A DNA stretch of 64,000 nucleotides from Rhodovulum sp. ES.010 (GTDB lineage Bacteria > Pseudomonadota > Alphaproteobacteria > Rhodobacterales > Rhodobacteraceae): NCBI RefSeq assembly GCF_900142935.1, contig NZ_FSRS01000001.1, positions 3,264,501 to 3,328,500 on the forward strand, given 5' to 3'. The notes under the pieces are model-generated. The model saw nothing but the letters and a program-made list of their open reading frames with translations, did not search any database and had not been told where the DNA came from. Positions 1 to 8,772 of the stretch are shown in pieces. Made by a program: the position numbers and the translations under genes. How positions within the stretch are numbered: position 1 is the stretch's first letter; the number at the start of each line of letters is the position of its first letter.

Positions 1-16
1 ACGCCGGAGACCAGCC

Positions 17-271
17 ATGATCGTCAGCGCCGCCTTCGCCAAGGCAACTACGCAGGTCTGGAAGAACCTCGACATGCCCGAAGGGTCTACCGTGCGCGAC
101 GTGATCGAAAGCTCGGGCCTGCTGGAGCAGTTTCCGGAAATCGACCTCGACACCAACAGGGTCGGCATCTTCGGGTCGCTCGCCAAGCTCGACAAGCCTG
201 TGAAGGAAGGCGACCGGGTCGAGATCTACCGCCCAATCCATCCCGATGCCGAACTGCTGGAGAAGAAGTGA
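17..271 (+). CDS. rnfH: RnfH-family ubiquitin-like protein
   Basis: A small 84-residue protein of the RnfH/UPF0125 family, which adopts a beta-grasp (ubiquitin-like) fold. The family signature is visible: an early EGSTVRDVIESSGLL segment, then VGIFG, then the C-terminal VKEGDRVEIYRPI block. Family members are associated with Rnf complexes or toxin-antitoxin-like pairs, but no clear biochemical role is established. A GGAGA Shine-Dalgarno lies just before the ATG. The gene is at the window edge, so upstream partners cannot be seen. The following flavoprotein starts 34 bases downstream on the same strand, so the two may be cotranscribed. Confidence 0.8.
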   Translation: MIVSAAFAKATTQVWKNLDMPEGSTVRDVIESSGLLEQFPEIDLDTNRVGIFGSLAKLDKPVKEGDRVEIYRPIHPDAELLEKK

Positions 272-305
272 GCCCGCAAGACGCCCGGCCCAACGCCCTG
301 GAGAC

Positions 306-1334
306 ATGAAGATGCGCAAGATCAACCGCCGTCGCTTCGTCGAATACCTTGCCGCCGGGACCGCCGCGGTCAGCGCCTGCGGCCTGGCCGCAACGGGGTC
401 CCGGGCGCGTGCCCAGGCCGTCATCGTGGGTGGGGGACCGGCCGGCGCCGCCGCCGCTTTGGCGTTGCGGCAGGTCCACCCGGACAACCCGGTCGTCCTT
501 GTCGAGCGTGATCCCCGCCGGCTCGGACGCGCCGTCGCGGCGCCGTTCGACCGGCCCGGGCCCGGACCGGACCTGGGCGCCCTGCGCCGCGCCGGGGTCG
601 AGGTCCTGCTCGACGATGTCACGGGACTCGACTGGGCAAACGGGCGCGTGCGTCTGTTTAGCGGACGCGCGATAGCCTTCGACCGGCTGATCCTTGCCCC
701 CGGAACCGCCGCGATGGAGGAGGATATTCCCGGGCTCGATCCCGTGGCGCGCCATCTTTGGCCCGCGGCTTGGGGCAGCACCCGCGAAGCGCGCCGCCTG
801 GCCGCCCGCCTTGGCGCGCTGCCAGCGGCAGGCCATGTCGTCCTGCGGCTGCCTCGGGTGTGCAGCCATCCGGGCGCCGCGCTTGCCCGTGCCGTGCGAC
901 TTGCCGGCACCCTGAATGCGATGCGGCCCGAGAGCCGCCTGACGATCCTCGATGGTTCCGCCACGACGGAGCTGGCCGAACGCTTCGAGCGAGAGATCGC
1001 CGAACGGCGGCTGCGCATCGCCGCCGGCTGGCGGACGGCGGCGAACGGCGGCACGGTCTTGAGGGTGGATGCGTCGCGGGGGCATCTGGAAACCACGGCG
1101 GGCTGCGTGCGCGCCGATGTCGTGAATTTCGTGGGCCTTCAAGGTGCCGGCGGGATCGCCCGGGATGCGGGGCTGGTCGACGTGTCCGGCTGGTGTCCCA
1201 CCGATGCGCACGGCCGGTCCGCGCAGCGGCCAGAGGCGATCATCCTCGGCGACGCGCGGAAAGGGGCCAGGCGGACCGTGGCCGACTCCGTTCTGTTCGC
1301 GGAGGCCGCGGCCTCCGCGCTGCCGTCGGTGTAG
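306..1334 (+). CDS. Flavocytochrome c / SoxF-like FAD-dependent oxidoreductase, short form
   Basis: A 342-residue FAD protein resembling the flavoprotein subunit of sulfide dehydrogenase (FccB) or SoxF. The start at 306 places a twin-arginine-type signal (INRRRFVEYLAAG) at the N terminus, followed directly by the VIVGGGPAG dinucleotide fold, which suggests periplasmic export. Two cysteines sit where FCSD proteins carry their redox disulfide: C186 in RVCSHPG and C297 in GWCPTD. Family proteins are about 420-430 residues. This one stops soon after the IILGDA block and appears to lack the C-terminal flavin-binding domain. No cytochrome partner (fccA/soxE) is adjacent. Sulfide or thiol oxidation is inferred from the family only, and the short C terminus may mean altered or lost function. 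Confidence 0.65.
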   Translation: MKMRKINRRRFVEYLAAGTAAVSACGLAATGSRARAQAVIVGGGPAGAAAALALRQVHPDNPVVLVERDPRRLGRAVAAPFDRPGPGPDLGALRRAGVEVLLDDVTGLDWANGRVRLFSGRAIAFDRLILAPGTAAMEEDIPGLDPVARHLWPAAWGSTREARRLAARLGALPAAGHVVLRLPRVCSHPGAALARAVRLAGTLNAMRPESRLTILDGSATTELAERFEREIAERRLRIAAGWRTAANGGTVLRVDASRGHLETTAGCVRADVVNFVGLQGAGGIARDAGLVDVSGWCPTDAHGRSAQRPEAIILGDARKGARRTVADSVLFAEAAASALPSV

Positions 1335-1704
1335 TCTCTCCAGCGACCCGCTCCGTTTCGTGTCTGGCACCGGCGCTCCGGCACAACGGGAACATGCAGC
1401 AGGGGCCGCCCCCCCCCCGCGCGGCCGATATGCCCGCCTTTCGAATGTCTATCCGGTTGAAGGCCTTGCGCCAGGCCCGGCCGGGTGCGCTCGTGCAGGT
1501 GGTGCGCGCCTGCGGCAATAGCCGAATTGGCCGGCAGCGTGGCCCCGGCGAGTGGTGCGAGACCGGTGGGCGATAGCCCGCGCCCGAAGACGCTCGGTCT
1601 CCATTGCAGATCCTGCCCGACCGAGGCAAAAGGTTGGCAAGTTGCCCGGCGGCGGCAGTAGTGTCCCGAGCTATGGTCGGCAAGTGTCATTGAGATGCGT
1701 CGCC
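1335..1704. other. Intergenic, no gene recognised
   Basis: I see no convincing coding region in this stretch. It contains a run of ten C at 1409-1418. Open frames on both strands are compositional and match no family I recognise. It may be further decayed sequence belonging to the relic region that follows. Confidence 0.4.
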
Positions 1705-2106
1705 ATGCGGGGACACACCTGTTTCGGCGGCCGGGCTTACACGCCCGACCTTTCCCGTCACTCGGACCGCCGGGGGGACCTCTGGGCGCTCGGATTCTCG
1801 CCGGTGCGCAGCTTCCTGGTCAAAGCGCCTACGGGGACGGAGCGGGACAAGCACGGACATACCGAGGGCGTCCAACTCCTGCTGCGGTCGAGCGGCGAGA
1901 TTCGGGTCGACATGATTCTCGACGGGGAGGATCACAGAGTGACGCTGAACGCGGCGCAACCCACGCTGATGGTGATGTCGCCGGTCTGGGCGCGACAGAC
2001 CTATCTCGGCAGGCGCCGTCGCTCGTGGTGTTTTGCGACACGCCCTACAATTCCGACCGTATGGCGCCGAACCGGGCCTTGCCTCCCGCGCAACGCGGCG
2101 CCCGGC
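1705..2106 (+). pseudogene. WxcM-like sugar isomerase (FdtA-type cupin), frameshifted
   Basis: From the ATG at 1705 the frame encodes a WxcM/FdtA-like cupin: DLSRHSDRRGDLWALG, then VRSFLVKAPTGTERDKHGH, then GEIRVDMILDGEDHRV and VWARQTYLG. After about position 2010 the family-like sequence continues only in another frame, as SLVVFCDTPYNSDRM. A single reading frame would need a correction near 2005-2030. Family members isomerise dTDP-4-keto sugars for surface polysaccharides. The gene abuts a second broken gene and IS fragments, so decay is more likely than a sequencing error, though one error cannot be excluded. Confidence 0.6.
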
Positions 2107-2276
2107 ATGACCGGTCCACCCCGCCGGATAGCCGTTCTGGGGGTGAAACCATGGGCACGTGCAGCGCGCTCTTCTTGGCTCGCCACGGTGCGCGTGTCAC
2201 GCTGTTCGAACAGATGGCCGCGTCGATGGAAGGGGCAAGCCGTTTGAACGAGGGCAAGGTCCATCGGGGCTATTGA
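2107..2276 (+). pseudogene. FAD-dependent oxidoreductase, N-terminal remnant cut by an IS
   Basis: The frame starting at ATG 2107 gives PPRRIAVLG. The family-like continuation GGETMGTCSALFLARHG, then EGASRLNEGKVHRGY, lies one frame over. A single missing G in the run near 2138-2142 would restore GG at the dinucleotide fold. The protein then ends at a TGA (2274-2276) that is also the first three bases of the IS3-type terminus. Only about 50 N-terminal residues remain. The NEGK-H-GY motif resembles FAD oxidoreductases found in surface-sugar clusters, which fits the WxcM-like relic just upstream. Confidence 0.55.
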
Positions 2277-3000
2277 CCTGCCACTGATCTTTCATCCAGC
2301 CGCGACCGGAGCCCGGTTGGTGTTTACGCCAAATGGCGCGGGTTGAGCAATCGCCCGACGCGCGGAGCTCTCATCTCGCGCAGCGGGTCGGGCGATTGCG
2401 GTGGTCAGGGTCTGCGCGTAGTCAGCCGGGGTCTGATAGCCCAAGGCCGAATGGGGGCGCTCGGTGTTGTAGTCGGCGACCCAGGCGGCGATCAGGTCGC
2501 GGGCATGGGCGAGGTTACGAAACAGCGTCTCGTTCAAGAACTCGTCCCGCATCCGGCCGTTGAAGCTCTCGACAAAGCCATTCTGCATCGGCTTGCCCGG
2601 CGCGATGTAGTGCCATTCGATCCGGTTCTCGGCGCACCACTTCAGGATCGCGTTCGAGGTCAGTTCCGTCCCGTTGTCCGACACGATCATTCCCGGCTTG
2701 CCGCGACGTTCGATCAGCGCCGTCAGCTCCCGCGCGACGCGCCGGCCGGAGATCGACGTGTCCGGGATCGCGGCGAGGCATTCGCGCGTGACGTCATCGA
2801 CGATGTTCAGCACCCGGAACCGCCGCCCGCACGCGAACTGGTCATGGACGAAATCCAGTGACCAACGGGCATTTGCGCGCGCCTCGACCAGGATCGGGGC
2901 GCGGGTGCCGATGGCCTTGCGCCGCGCGCGCCGCTTGCGGACGGTCAGCCCTTCCTCGCGGTAAAGCCGGTAGATACGGTTGATCCCCGAGGGCTCGCGG
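2274..3000 (-). mobile_element. IS3-family insertion sequence, 3' fragment
   Basis: This fragment begins with TGACCTGCC at 2274, a terminus of the kind seen in IS407-group IS3 elements. It carries the orfB-type DDE integrase core on the minus strand. The open frame runs from the 3000 boundary down to 2292, about 236 residues, with no start codon inside the IS-like N-terminal part. Motifs in order are [30 protein letters not shown] (first D), [10 protein letters not shown] (second D) and [15 protein letters not shown] (E). OrfA and the N-terminal part of OrfB are missing because the element ends abruptly at 3000 against another transposase. Confidence 0.85.
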
Positions 3001-3444
3001 ATTTACGCCGCGACAATGGCCCCACCATCCGACGAACCTGTGCGCAGTTCGTCGAGCTCTGCCGCCGGATCGGCACTCTCAAAGGTGACTGCGTCGCGAT
3101 CGACGGGAGCAAGTTCAAGGCGGTGAACAATCGCGACCGCAACTTCACCAAGGGCAAGACCGCAAGCCGGTTGGTCCACCTCGAAGCCGATGTCGAGCGA
3201 TGCATCGACGAGATGGTCCGGATCGACCGCCAGGAAGAAGACGAGGCACGGACCGGGAAGGTGGCACAACTCGCTCGTCGCTACGGGCGTGTCCGCCAGG
3301 AGATCAAGCGCCTGAAGGCAATGGACAAGGCCTTGGCCGACGCGCCCGACGGGCAGATTTCGCTGACCGATCCGGATGCCCGCGCCATGGCGACCAGCGC
3401 GCGGCACAGCGGACTCGTCGGCTACAGCGCCCAGTGCGCGGTGG
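3001..3444 (+). mobile_element. IS1182-family transposase, internal fragment
   Basis: From 3003 the plus-strand frame reads LRRDNGPTIRRTCAQF, then VAIDGSKFKAVNNRDRNFT, then ADAPDGQISLTDPDARAMAT and GLVGYSAQCAVDA. These are hallmark blocks of IS1182-family transposases (central DDE-type domain). The similarity starts at 3001, flush with the IS3 fragment on the opposite strand. It stops at about 3444, where the frame continues into unrelated sequence. Both ends of the transposase are missing, so it cannot be active. No terminal inverted repeats were recognised. Confidence 0.8.
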
Positions 3445-3540
3445 ATGCCGGGATCCGCGATGGCCTCGGCGGTCATGTGCCCGGTATCGGACGGATCTTC
3501 GACGCCGCCTCCGAGGTGTTGATCGAAGGGGGAAGCGTTT
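3445..3540. other. Short unassigned spacer between relics
   Basis: The IS1182 frame stays open here, but the sequence no longer resembles a transposase. I recognise nothing specific. It is probably junction debris. Confidence 0.3.
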
Positions 3541-3569
3541 TTGCCGAGGACGGGACGGGGCGCATCGAC

Positions 3570-3905
3570 CAGCGCTCCTCGACCCTTCCTGCAGGGGCAC
3601 TATCGGGTTGTCGATGACATGCGGCAGCTTGGCGCCGAACGGTTCATCGGACCCTGTGTGATCGGTTCTCTGGCGCTAGGTCCCGGCGAGGCCCAGCAGG
3701 CATGTTTGGCCGAGGGAGAGGCGCTACTTGCGAAAGACGCGATCGGGCGCGACCACTTTCAGTTTCGCCGGCTGGCGGTCGGCGCGGCCATTGCGCGCGG
3801 GGACAGAGCCGAGGCGCGCCGCCATGCCGAGGCGTTGGCCTGCTTCAGTCGCGAGTAACCGACGGAATGGAGCGCGGCCCTGGCCCGATGGGCGGTCAGT
3901 ATGCG
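3570..3905 (+). pseudogene. C-terminal remnant of an adenylate-cyclase-type TPR protein
   Basis: The frame from about 3570 to 3858 reads DMRQLGAERFIGPCVIGSLA, then ACLAEGEALLAKDAIGRDHF, then AIARGDRAEARRHAEALACF. This resembles the extreme C-terminal helical/TPR segment of class III adenylate/guanylate cyclase proteins. A TAA at 3856-3858 interrupts it, and the frame then continues with PTEWSAALARW, which looks like the family's next segment. The cyclase domain itself is absent. A truncated, stop-containing relic is the simplest reading. The exact 5' limit is uncertain. Confidence 0.45.
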
Positions 3906-4093
3906 GGTGCGCCCTTGGGACGGCTGAACGCAACGGGCCTGGGTCTTGCGCCGCGGTACCTGTCGCCTGTGCCCAATTGTAGCCAGAACTGGCGCGCCGG
4001 TTCCGGCCTTGCAGCAGAGGCGATGCGCCGTCATTCCAAGAACCCGGCCGGTGCCCGTGGCGAGCCATATGCCGGGGCGAATCTTTCAGAATG

Positions 4094-5404
4094 TCAGTGC
4101 ACGATTTGCTCTTCGCGCACGAACATGTTGGCCCAGGCGCGGTCAATCAGGTCGGGGTTCATTTGGTAGGGGATGCCTTCGAACTCGCAGACCGAGATCA
4201 TCTGGTCGATGAGGAAGACCGGCTGGTAGTTCGCGTATTCGTTGTCGATGGTCGAGTACTTCTCCTTCAGCAGGTAGATCAGCGTCTCCTCGTCGATGGG
4301 CATCTTCTTCTTGCGCGCCACCAGGGCGAAGATCTTCAGGAAATCCTCCTGGCAGGGGCCGTCGATCTTGATCTTGAAGAAGATCCGGCGCAGCGCGGCG
4401 CGGTCGAAGATTTCGTTGGGGTGGAAGTTGGTCGAGAAGATCACCAGCGTGTCGAAGGGCACCTCGAATTTCTCGCCCGATTGCAGGGCGAGGATGTCCT
4501 TGGATTCCTCCAGCGGCACGATCCAGCGGTTGACCAGCGACTGCGGCGGTTCCTCCTGGCGGCCAAGGTCGTCGACGATGAAGATGCCCCCGGTCGATTT
4601 CAGCTGCAAGGGCGCCTGGTAGGTGCGCGCGGTCGGGTTGTAGACGAGGTCGAGCATCGACAGTGACAATTCGCCACCGGTGATCACCGTGGGCCGCTCG
4701 CACAGCACGTATCGGGTGTCGAACCGGCCCGAGGTGCGGCGCAGCGAGGTCGGATCGTCGACGATTTCCTCGGCCGCGGAATGCACGATCGGGTCGTAGA
4801 CGGTTATGACCTGGCCGGAATACTCGATGGCGCGGGGGATGTAGATCTTGTCGCCCAAGGCATCGCGGATGCCGTTCGAGATCGACGATTTACCATTGCC
4901 GGGGGGGCCGTACATCAGGATCGAGCGGCCAGCGCTGACCGCCGGGCCGAGATGGTCCAGAAGCTCGTTGGGCAGGATCAGGTGGCCCATCGCGCCGGTC
5001 AGCTGCTCGCGGGTGATCTGGATGTTGCGGATCGACTGGCGCTTGACCTGCTCGGAATAGACCTCGAGCGGGACCGGCATCGCCCCGTAATACTCGGACT
5101 GGCTCAGGGCATCCAGCGCGCGGGCCTTGCCCGAGTCGGTCAGTTGGAACCCCATTTCGTTGCCCGCCCCTGCATGGAGCGTGCCGGTAGCCTCGACGAG
5201 TTTCTGGCTGCGCGCAAGGTCGACGAGCTCCTGAGTGACGGGCACGGGCAGGCAGATCGCCTTGGCAATTTCGGTGACCGTGTCGACATTCTTGCGAAAG
5301 ATCGTCTTGAGCAGGATATCGCGCATCATCACCATGGGCAGGCGCATCTCGCCCAGCGTTCGGGGGGCCGGCGGTGCGATCACCGGGGAAGTGTGCATAT
5401 TCAT
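4094..5404 (-). CDS. AAA ATPase associated with the tad/pilus locus
   Basis: A 436-residue soluble ATPase. Walker A is GPPGNGKSS at about residues 166-174, and Walker B is GGIFIVDDLGRQ at about 273-284. A sensor-like stretch follows, with IFSTNFHPNEIFDRAALRR. The N-terminal 160 residues look like a helical/winged-helix region. Its specific role is unknown to me. Its position at the distal end of a same-strand tad operon suggests a secretion-linked function, as seen in related genomes. I chose ATG 5404 (MNMHTSP) because an AGGG Shine-Dalgarno precedes it. An in-frame ATG at 5494 would add 30 poorly conserved-looking residues. About 200 bases separate it from the prepilin peptidase gene. Confidence 0.75.
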   Translation of the reverse strand: MNMHTSPVIAPPAPRTLGEMRLPMVMMRDILLKTIFRKNVDTVTEIAKAICLPVPVTQELVDLARSQKLVEATGTLHAGAGNEMGFQLTDSGKARALDALSQSEYYGAMPVPLEVYSEQVKRQSIRNIQITREQLTGAMGHLILPNELLDHLGPAVSAGRSILMYGPPGNGKSSISNGIRDALGDKIYIPRAIEYSGQVITVYDPIVHSAAEEIVDDPTSLRRTSGRFDTRYVLCERPTVITGGELSLSMLDLVYNPTARTYQAPLQLKSTGGIFIVDDLGRQEEPPQSLVNRWIVPLEESKDILALQSGEKFEVPFDTLVIFSTNFHPNEIFDRAALRRIFFKIKIDGPCQEDFLKIFALVARKKKMPIDEETLIYLLKEKYSTIDNEYANYQPVFLIDQMISVCEFEGIPYQMNPDLIDRAWANMFVREEQIVH

Positions 5405-5608
5405 GGGCTTGCCCTGAAACTGTTGCGATCTGTGCCCGAGACTTACCGGTTTCTGGGGCATTTCTTGGGCAACAGGCCGGGGGTTTTGGGACAATCGGGC
5501 GCGTGGTCCTCATGCGGCGGCGGAGCGCGTGCGGCGTCTGCGTTGACGCAAGGCGGGCGCGGTTTCGGCGGTGGGATTGGCCGGACCTGACGCCGGCGGG
5601 CCGGTCAG

Positions 5609-6229
5609 TTACACCCGGCCAGGTGCGGTGCTGCCAATGAGTGAGAGCACGAGGTAGAAAAGCAGCGCCCCGGCGAGCGCGAGACCCATCGGAAAATCGC
5701 GGCGCTCCCAGGACTCCCAATCGGGCAGGGCGCGGCGCACGGTCGGGACGCGCCGGATCAGGCGGTGGGTGACGAAGGCTGCGATGACGACCACCGAGAA
5801 GAGGAGCAGGAAACGCCCGGCATCGGCCGCGGCGATGAACGGGGCCATGGCCGCCGCGAACTTGGCGTCGCCCGCGCCGACCATGCCGATCGTGCTCATC
5901 CCGAAGCCGATCACCAGCACCGCGCCGAAATGGAGCCAGCGCCAGGCCCAGATCTCGGGCGTGAGCGCGAACAATCCGGCCACGGCGAAGACGGCGATCA
6001 GTGTCATCACCGCCTTGTTCGGGATCTTCATGTACTTCATGTCGCTCCAAGCGACCCAAAGCGCGACCGGCAGCACGAAGGGAAGGAACGCCCCGGCGCC
6101 GAGCGGGTGGCCAAGGAGGACGGTTAGTCCGGCGAGTGCCCCAAGGCCGGCGAGGAAAAGGCCCCAGACCATACGCGTGAGACGTCGCCCCGACATGACG
6201 GGCCCTTCGAAAACAACGGTTGCACTCAC
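5609..6229 (-). CDS. cpaA: Prepilin peptidase (A24 family, TadV/CpaA)
   Basis: A 206-residue inner-membrane aspartyl peptidase that removes the leader of Flp prepilin. Both catalytic aspartate motifs are present: WSDMKYMKIPN in the cytoplasmic loop and the family GxGD motif as GAGDAKF. Several hydrophobic segments span the protein. Like other TadV/CpaA enzymes it lacks the N-methyltransferase domain of PilD. Its natural substrate is probably the pilin encoded at the head of this locus. A second ATG at 6196 (MSGRRL) is an equally plausible start and would remove 11 residues. Confidence 0.88.
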   Translation of the reverse strand: MSATVVFEGPVMSGRRLTRMVWGLFLAGLGALAGLTVLLGHPLGAGAFLPFVLPVALWVAWSDMKYMKIPNKAVMTLIAVFAVAGLFALTPEIWAWRWLHFGAVLVIGFGMSTIGMVGAGDAKFAAAMAPFIAAADAGRFLLLFSVVVIAAFVTHRLIRRVPTVRRALPDWESWERRDFPMGLALAGALLFYLVLSLIGSTAPGRV

Positions 6230-6326
6230 TCGGACACCCCGGTGCTCAAGTCCTTGGGCGAAAGCCTGCGTCGCGAATTGGGCGGGCGTAAGGAACGGGC
6301 GTGACGGCGGAGGGGCGCCGCGCCCC

Positions 6327-7178
6327 TCAGCTTCGACCTTCGAGCGCCTTGAGAGCCCGCACCGCGGCGTCGAAATGCTGCGGATGGGTGTCGATTGCGT
6401 CCTGCAAGAGCCCCTTGCCGATGCTGATATCGCCCTGCTTGATCGCGGTCAGCGCGAGCGTGTGGTAGAGTTGCGCGCGCTCTGTCGGGGTCATCTCGAT
6501 GACCGGCAGGTCGTAGTTGCGCTGGGCGCCGCGGGCGAGCACGAGATTGTTCTTGGCGGTAAATAGCGACGGGTCGTAGGTGATCGCGTCGATGAACAGC
6601 CGCTCGGCCCCGGGATAGTCGCCCCGAGTCAGCTTGGAGTAGCCCCAGTTGTTGAACACGCCCGAGGGTCGGGTGGTCAGCCCGGCCGCCGTCTCGTAAA
6701 AACTGTCGGCCTTTCCCCATTCCTCGTTGCTGTCGGCGATCATCGCCTCGAGCCGGTACCGCTTGTAGGTCTCGAAGGTGGGGGGAATGGCGTCGAGGAC
6801 GGCCTCGGCCTCATCCCATTTCCCGACCCGGACCAGCGCGTCGGCATGGTTCACGCGGTCTTCGTCGGTCGCCTCGGGATGTTTGACCACACGGGCCCAG
6901 GCGGCGGCCGCTTCGGTGTTGTGCTGGCCGCGCACCAGCGACTTGGCCAGCCCGCGCTGGAACGCGATCTTGTCGGGCTGCTCCTCGAGGTTGCGGCGGA
7001 AATAGGCGATCGCCTCGTCGGGGTCGGCCGCCGTCATCATGATTGCGTTGAGGCTGCTTTCGTCGCTCGAGATCACGTCCTGAACGGCGCGCTCGACCTC
7101 GGCTTCACCCGACTGCCCACACCCCGACAGGGCAAGCGCCCCGACAAGGCATATCGGAACAAGAATGGAATGGCGCAT
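6327..7178 (-). CDS. tadD: TPR lipoprotein (TadD-like)
   Basis: A 283-residue predicted outer-membrane lipoprotein. The signal peptide ends in a lipobox (ALSGC, Cys about 20). The rest consists of tetratricopeptide-type helical repeats, including the unit around FNNWGYSKLTRGDYPGAERL. TadD-type proteins act as pilotins or assembly factors for the Tad secretin. It follows another TPR lipoprotein in the same operon, so which one is the functional TadD cannot be decided from sequence alone. Confidence 0.75.
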   Translation of the reverse strand: MRHSILVPICLVGALALSGCGQSGEAEVERAVQDVISSDESSLNAIMMTAADPDEAIAYFRRNLEEQPDKIAFQRGLAKSLVRGQHNTEAAAAWARVVKHPEATDEDRVNHADALVRVGKWDEAEAVLDAIPPTFETYKRYRLEAMIADSNEEWGKADSFYETAAGLTTRPSGVFNNWGYSKLTRGDYPGAERLFIDAITYDPSLFTAKNNLVLARGAQRNYDLPVIEMTPTERAQLYHTLALTAIKQGDISIGKGLLQDAIDTHPQHFDAAVRALKALEGRS

Positions 7179-7205
7179 TTGTTTGCGTCCTTCGCTGCTC
7201 TGTCC

Positions 7206-7808
7206 TCATGGCGTGGCGAGCAGAAGGTACCTGTCGCTGCCGCGCCTCACCAATTCGAAGGCATTATCATTATCTTCATCATAGACAAAATTCCCGGTTC
7301 TCGCGATAGCCACACGCAGATTTTCGCGGATTTCGTCCGAACGGCCACTATCGAGCGCGAAGGCGGTCTCGAATACGCGCCGCGCCTCGCCGACCTCGCC
7401 GGTTTCCATCAGCACGACGCCGAGATTGTTCCAGGCCGGGACGAAGCGTTCGTCCTGTTCCAGGGCGCGGCGCAACTGGGTCTCGGCCTGGCCAAGGCGT
7501 CCGAGCCGCAGGTTCGCCGAACCGATCGCCGAAAGCGCGTCGGCCGTCAGCCCGCTTTCCGCGGCGCCGCGGTAATATGCCTTGAGGGCGAGTTCGTATT
7601 CGCCTGCGGCCATCAGCCGGTGGCCCACCACCAGCCCGTCGACGGCCTCGGTGACCTCGGGCGTGCCGGGCGGCGGGGGCGGTCCGCGGAAGCCGGGACT
7701 CAACCCGCTGCTTTGCTGGCAGGCTGCCAGCGCGAGGACCGCGACCAGGAGCGGGCCGCGGGCGATCGCGTCAGAAATTCGAGTTCGAGAGCGTCTCGTA
7801 GATGGCAT
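7206..7808 (-). CDS. TPR lipoprotein, second Tad-associated copy
   Basis: A 200-residue lipoprotein with a lipobox ending LALAAC, a proline-rich linker (GPPPPPGTPE), then TPR units such as AWNNLGVVLMETGEVGEARR. The ATG at 7808 overlaps the 3' end of tadC by 38 bases, implying translational coupling. No better in-frame start was found downstream that keeps the basic N-region of the signal peptide. It is paired with the next TPR lipoprotein and probably helps assemble or anchor the Tad outer-membrane complex. Confidence 0.7.
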   Translation of the reverse strand: MPSTRRSRTRISDAIARGPLLVAVLALAACQQSSGLSPGFRGPPPPPGTPEVTEAVDGLVVGHRLMAAGEYELALKAYYRGAAESGLTADALSAIGSANLRLGRLGQAETQLRRALEQDERFVPAWNNLGVVLMETGEVGEARRVFETAFALDSGRSDEIRENLRVAIARTGNFVYDEDNDNAFELVRRGSDRYLLLATP

Positions 7809-8760
7809 AGACCGATGGGCCGATCAGGATGATGAGCAGCGGCGGGACCGTGAACATCATCGTGCCCAGTGTGAGCTTCGTCGGCAAGACGTTCGCCTTT
7901 TCCTCGGCCCGCATCACGCGTTTGTCGCGCATCTCGGCCGAGAAGACGCGCAGCGCCTCGGCGATCGAGGTGCCGAAGGTGGCCGACTGCACCAGCACGG
8001 TCACGAAAGAGGCGATGTCCGCCACGCCGCAGCGTTCGGACATGTCCTTTAGCACCTGCACCTTGTCCTTGCCGGCCTTCATCTCGTTGGCGACGATCTC
8101 GAACTCGGCGGCGAGGTCGGGGAAACCCGCGCGCATCTCCTTGGCGACGCGGACGATCGACTGATCCAGAGACTGGCCGGCCTCGACGCAGACCAGCATC
8201 ATGTCGAGCGAGTCCGGAAAACCGTTGGTGATTTCCTGCTGGCGCGTCTGCACGCGCCGTTCGACCCAGTATTTCGGCAGGTAGTATCCGACGCCGCCGG
8301 GAATGATGATCGACAGGATCAGGCTTGTCGTGCCGATCTCGCCGGTGGCGCTTTTCACGACGGTGTAGACGACGCCGAGGATCAGCAGGCTGATGCCGAG
8401 GGCGAACTGGGCGAAGTGAAACGTCCGGACGGCCGATTTCGACCGGTAGCCGGCTTGCATCAGCTTCAGCCGGATGGCGGAGAACTCTTCCTCGTCCTGT
8501 GGTTCGAGGAAGGTTGAGAACCGGTCGAGCTTATCCGCCCGGGAGGTGGGCCGAAGCGTGGCCGAGGGCTCGCGGCCTGCGCCCTCGTTCATCGCACGGG
8601 TCTCGCGCTTGAGCTTGTCGAGCGGATCGACCTGCTTGCGCAGCAGGGCCGGCAGGGTGAGGGCCACCATGAGAAGCCCGAGAACGCCCACCGCGTAGAG
8701 CGGCCCGAGTTCGCCGAAGCGATCGGTTAGCAGGGTGTTGATCGTGTTGATGATCTCCAT
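7771..8760 (-). CDS. tadC: Tad platform protein TadC (GspF family)
   Basis: A 329-residue inner-membrane protein of the type II secretion F family. It has N-terminal hydrophobic segments (LYAVGVLGLLMVALTLPALL), a cytoplasmic GspF helical domain around PDSLDMMLVCVEAGQSLDQS, and C-terminal membrane segments. The PDxxDxxxxxxxAGxS pattern is typical of TadB/TadC. It works with TadB as the platform that couples ATP hydrolysis by TadA to pilin extrusion. It starts 12 bases downstream of tadB on the same strand. Confidence 0.88.
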   Translation of the reverse strand: MEIINTINTLLTDRFGELGPLYAVGVLGLLMVALTLPALLRKQVDPLDKLKRETRAMNEGAGREPSATLRPTSRADKLDRFSTFLEPQDEEEFSAIRLKLMQAGYRSKSAVRTFHFAQFALGISLLILGVVYTVVKSATGEIGTTSLILSIIIPGGVGYYLPKYWVERRVQTRQQEITNGFPDSLDMMLVCVEAGQSLDQSIVRVAKEMRAGFPDLAAEFEIVANEMKAGKDKVQVLKDMSERCGVADIASFVTVLVQSATFGTSIAEALRVFSAEMRDKRVMRAEEKANVLPTKLTLGTMMFTVPPLLIILIGPSVYAIYETLSNSNF

Positions 8761-8772
8761 GGAACCGGCTCC

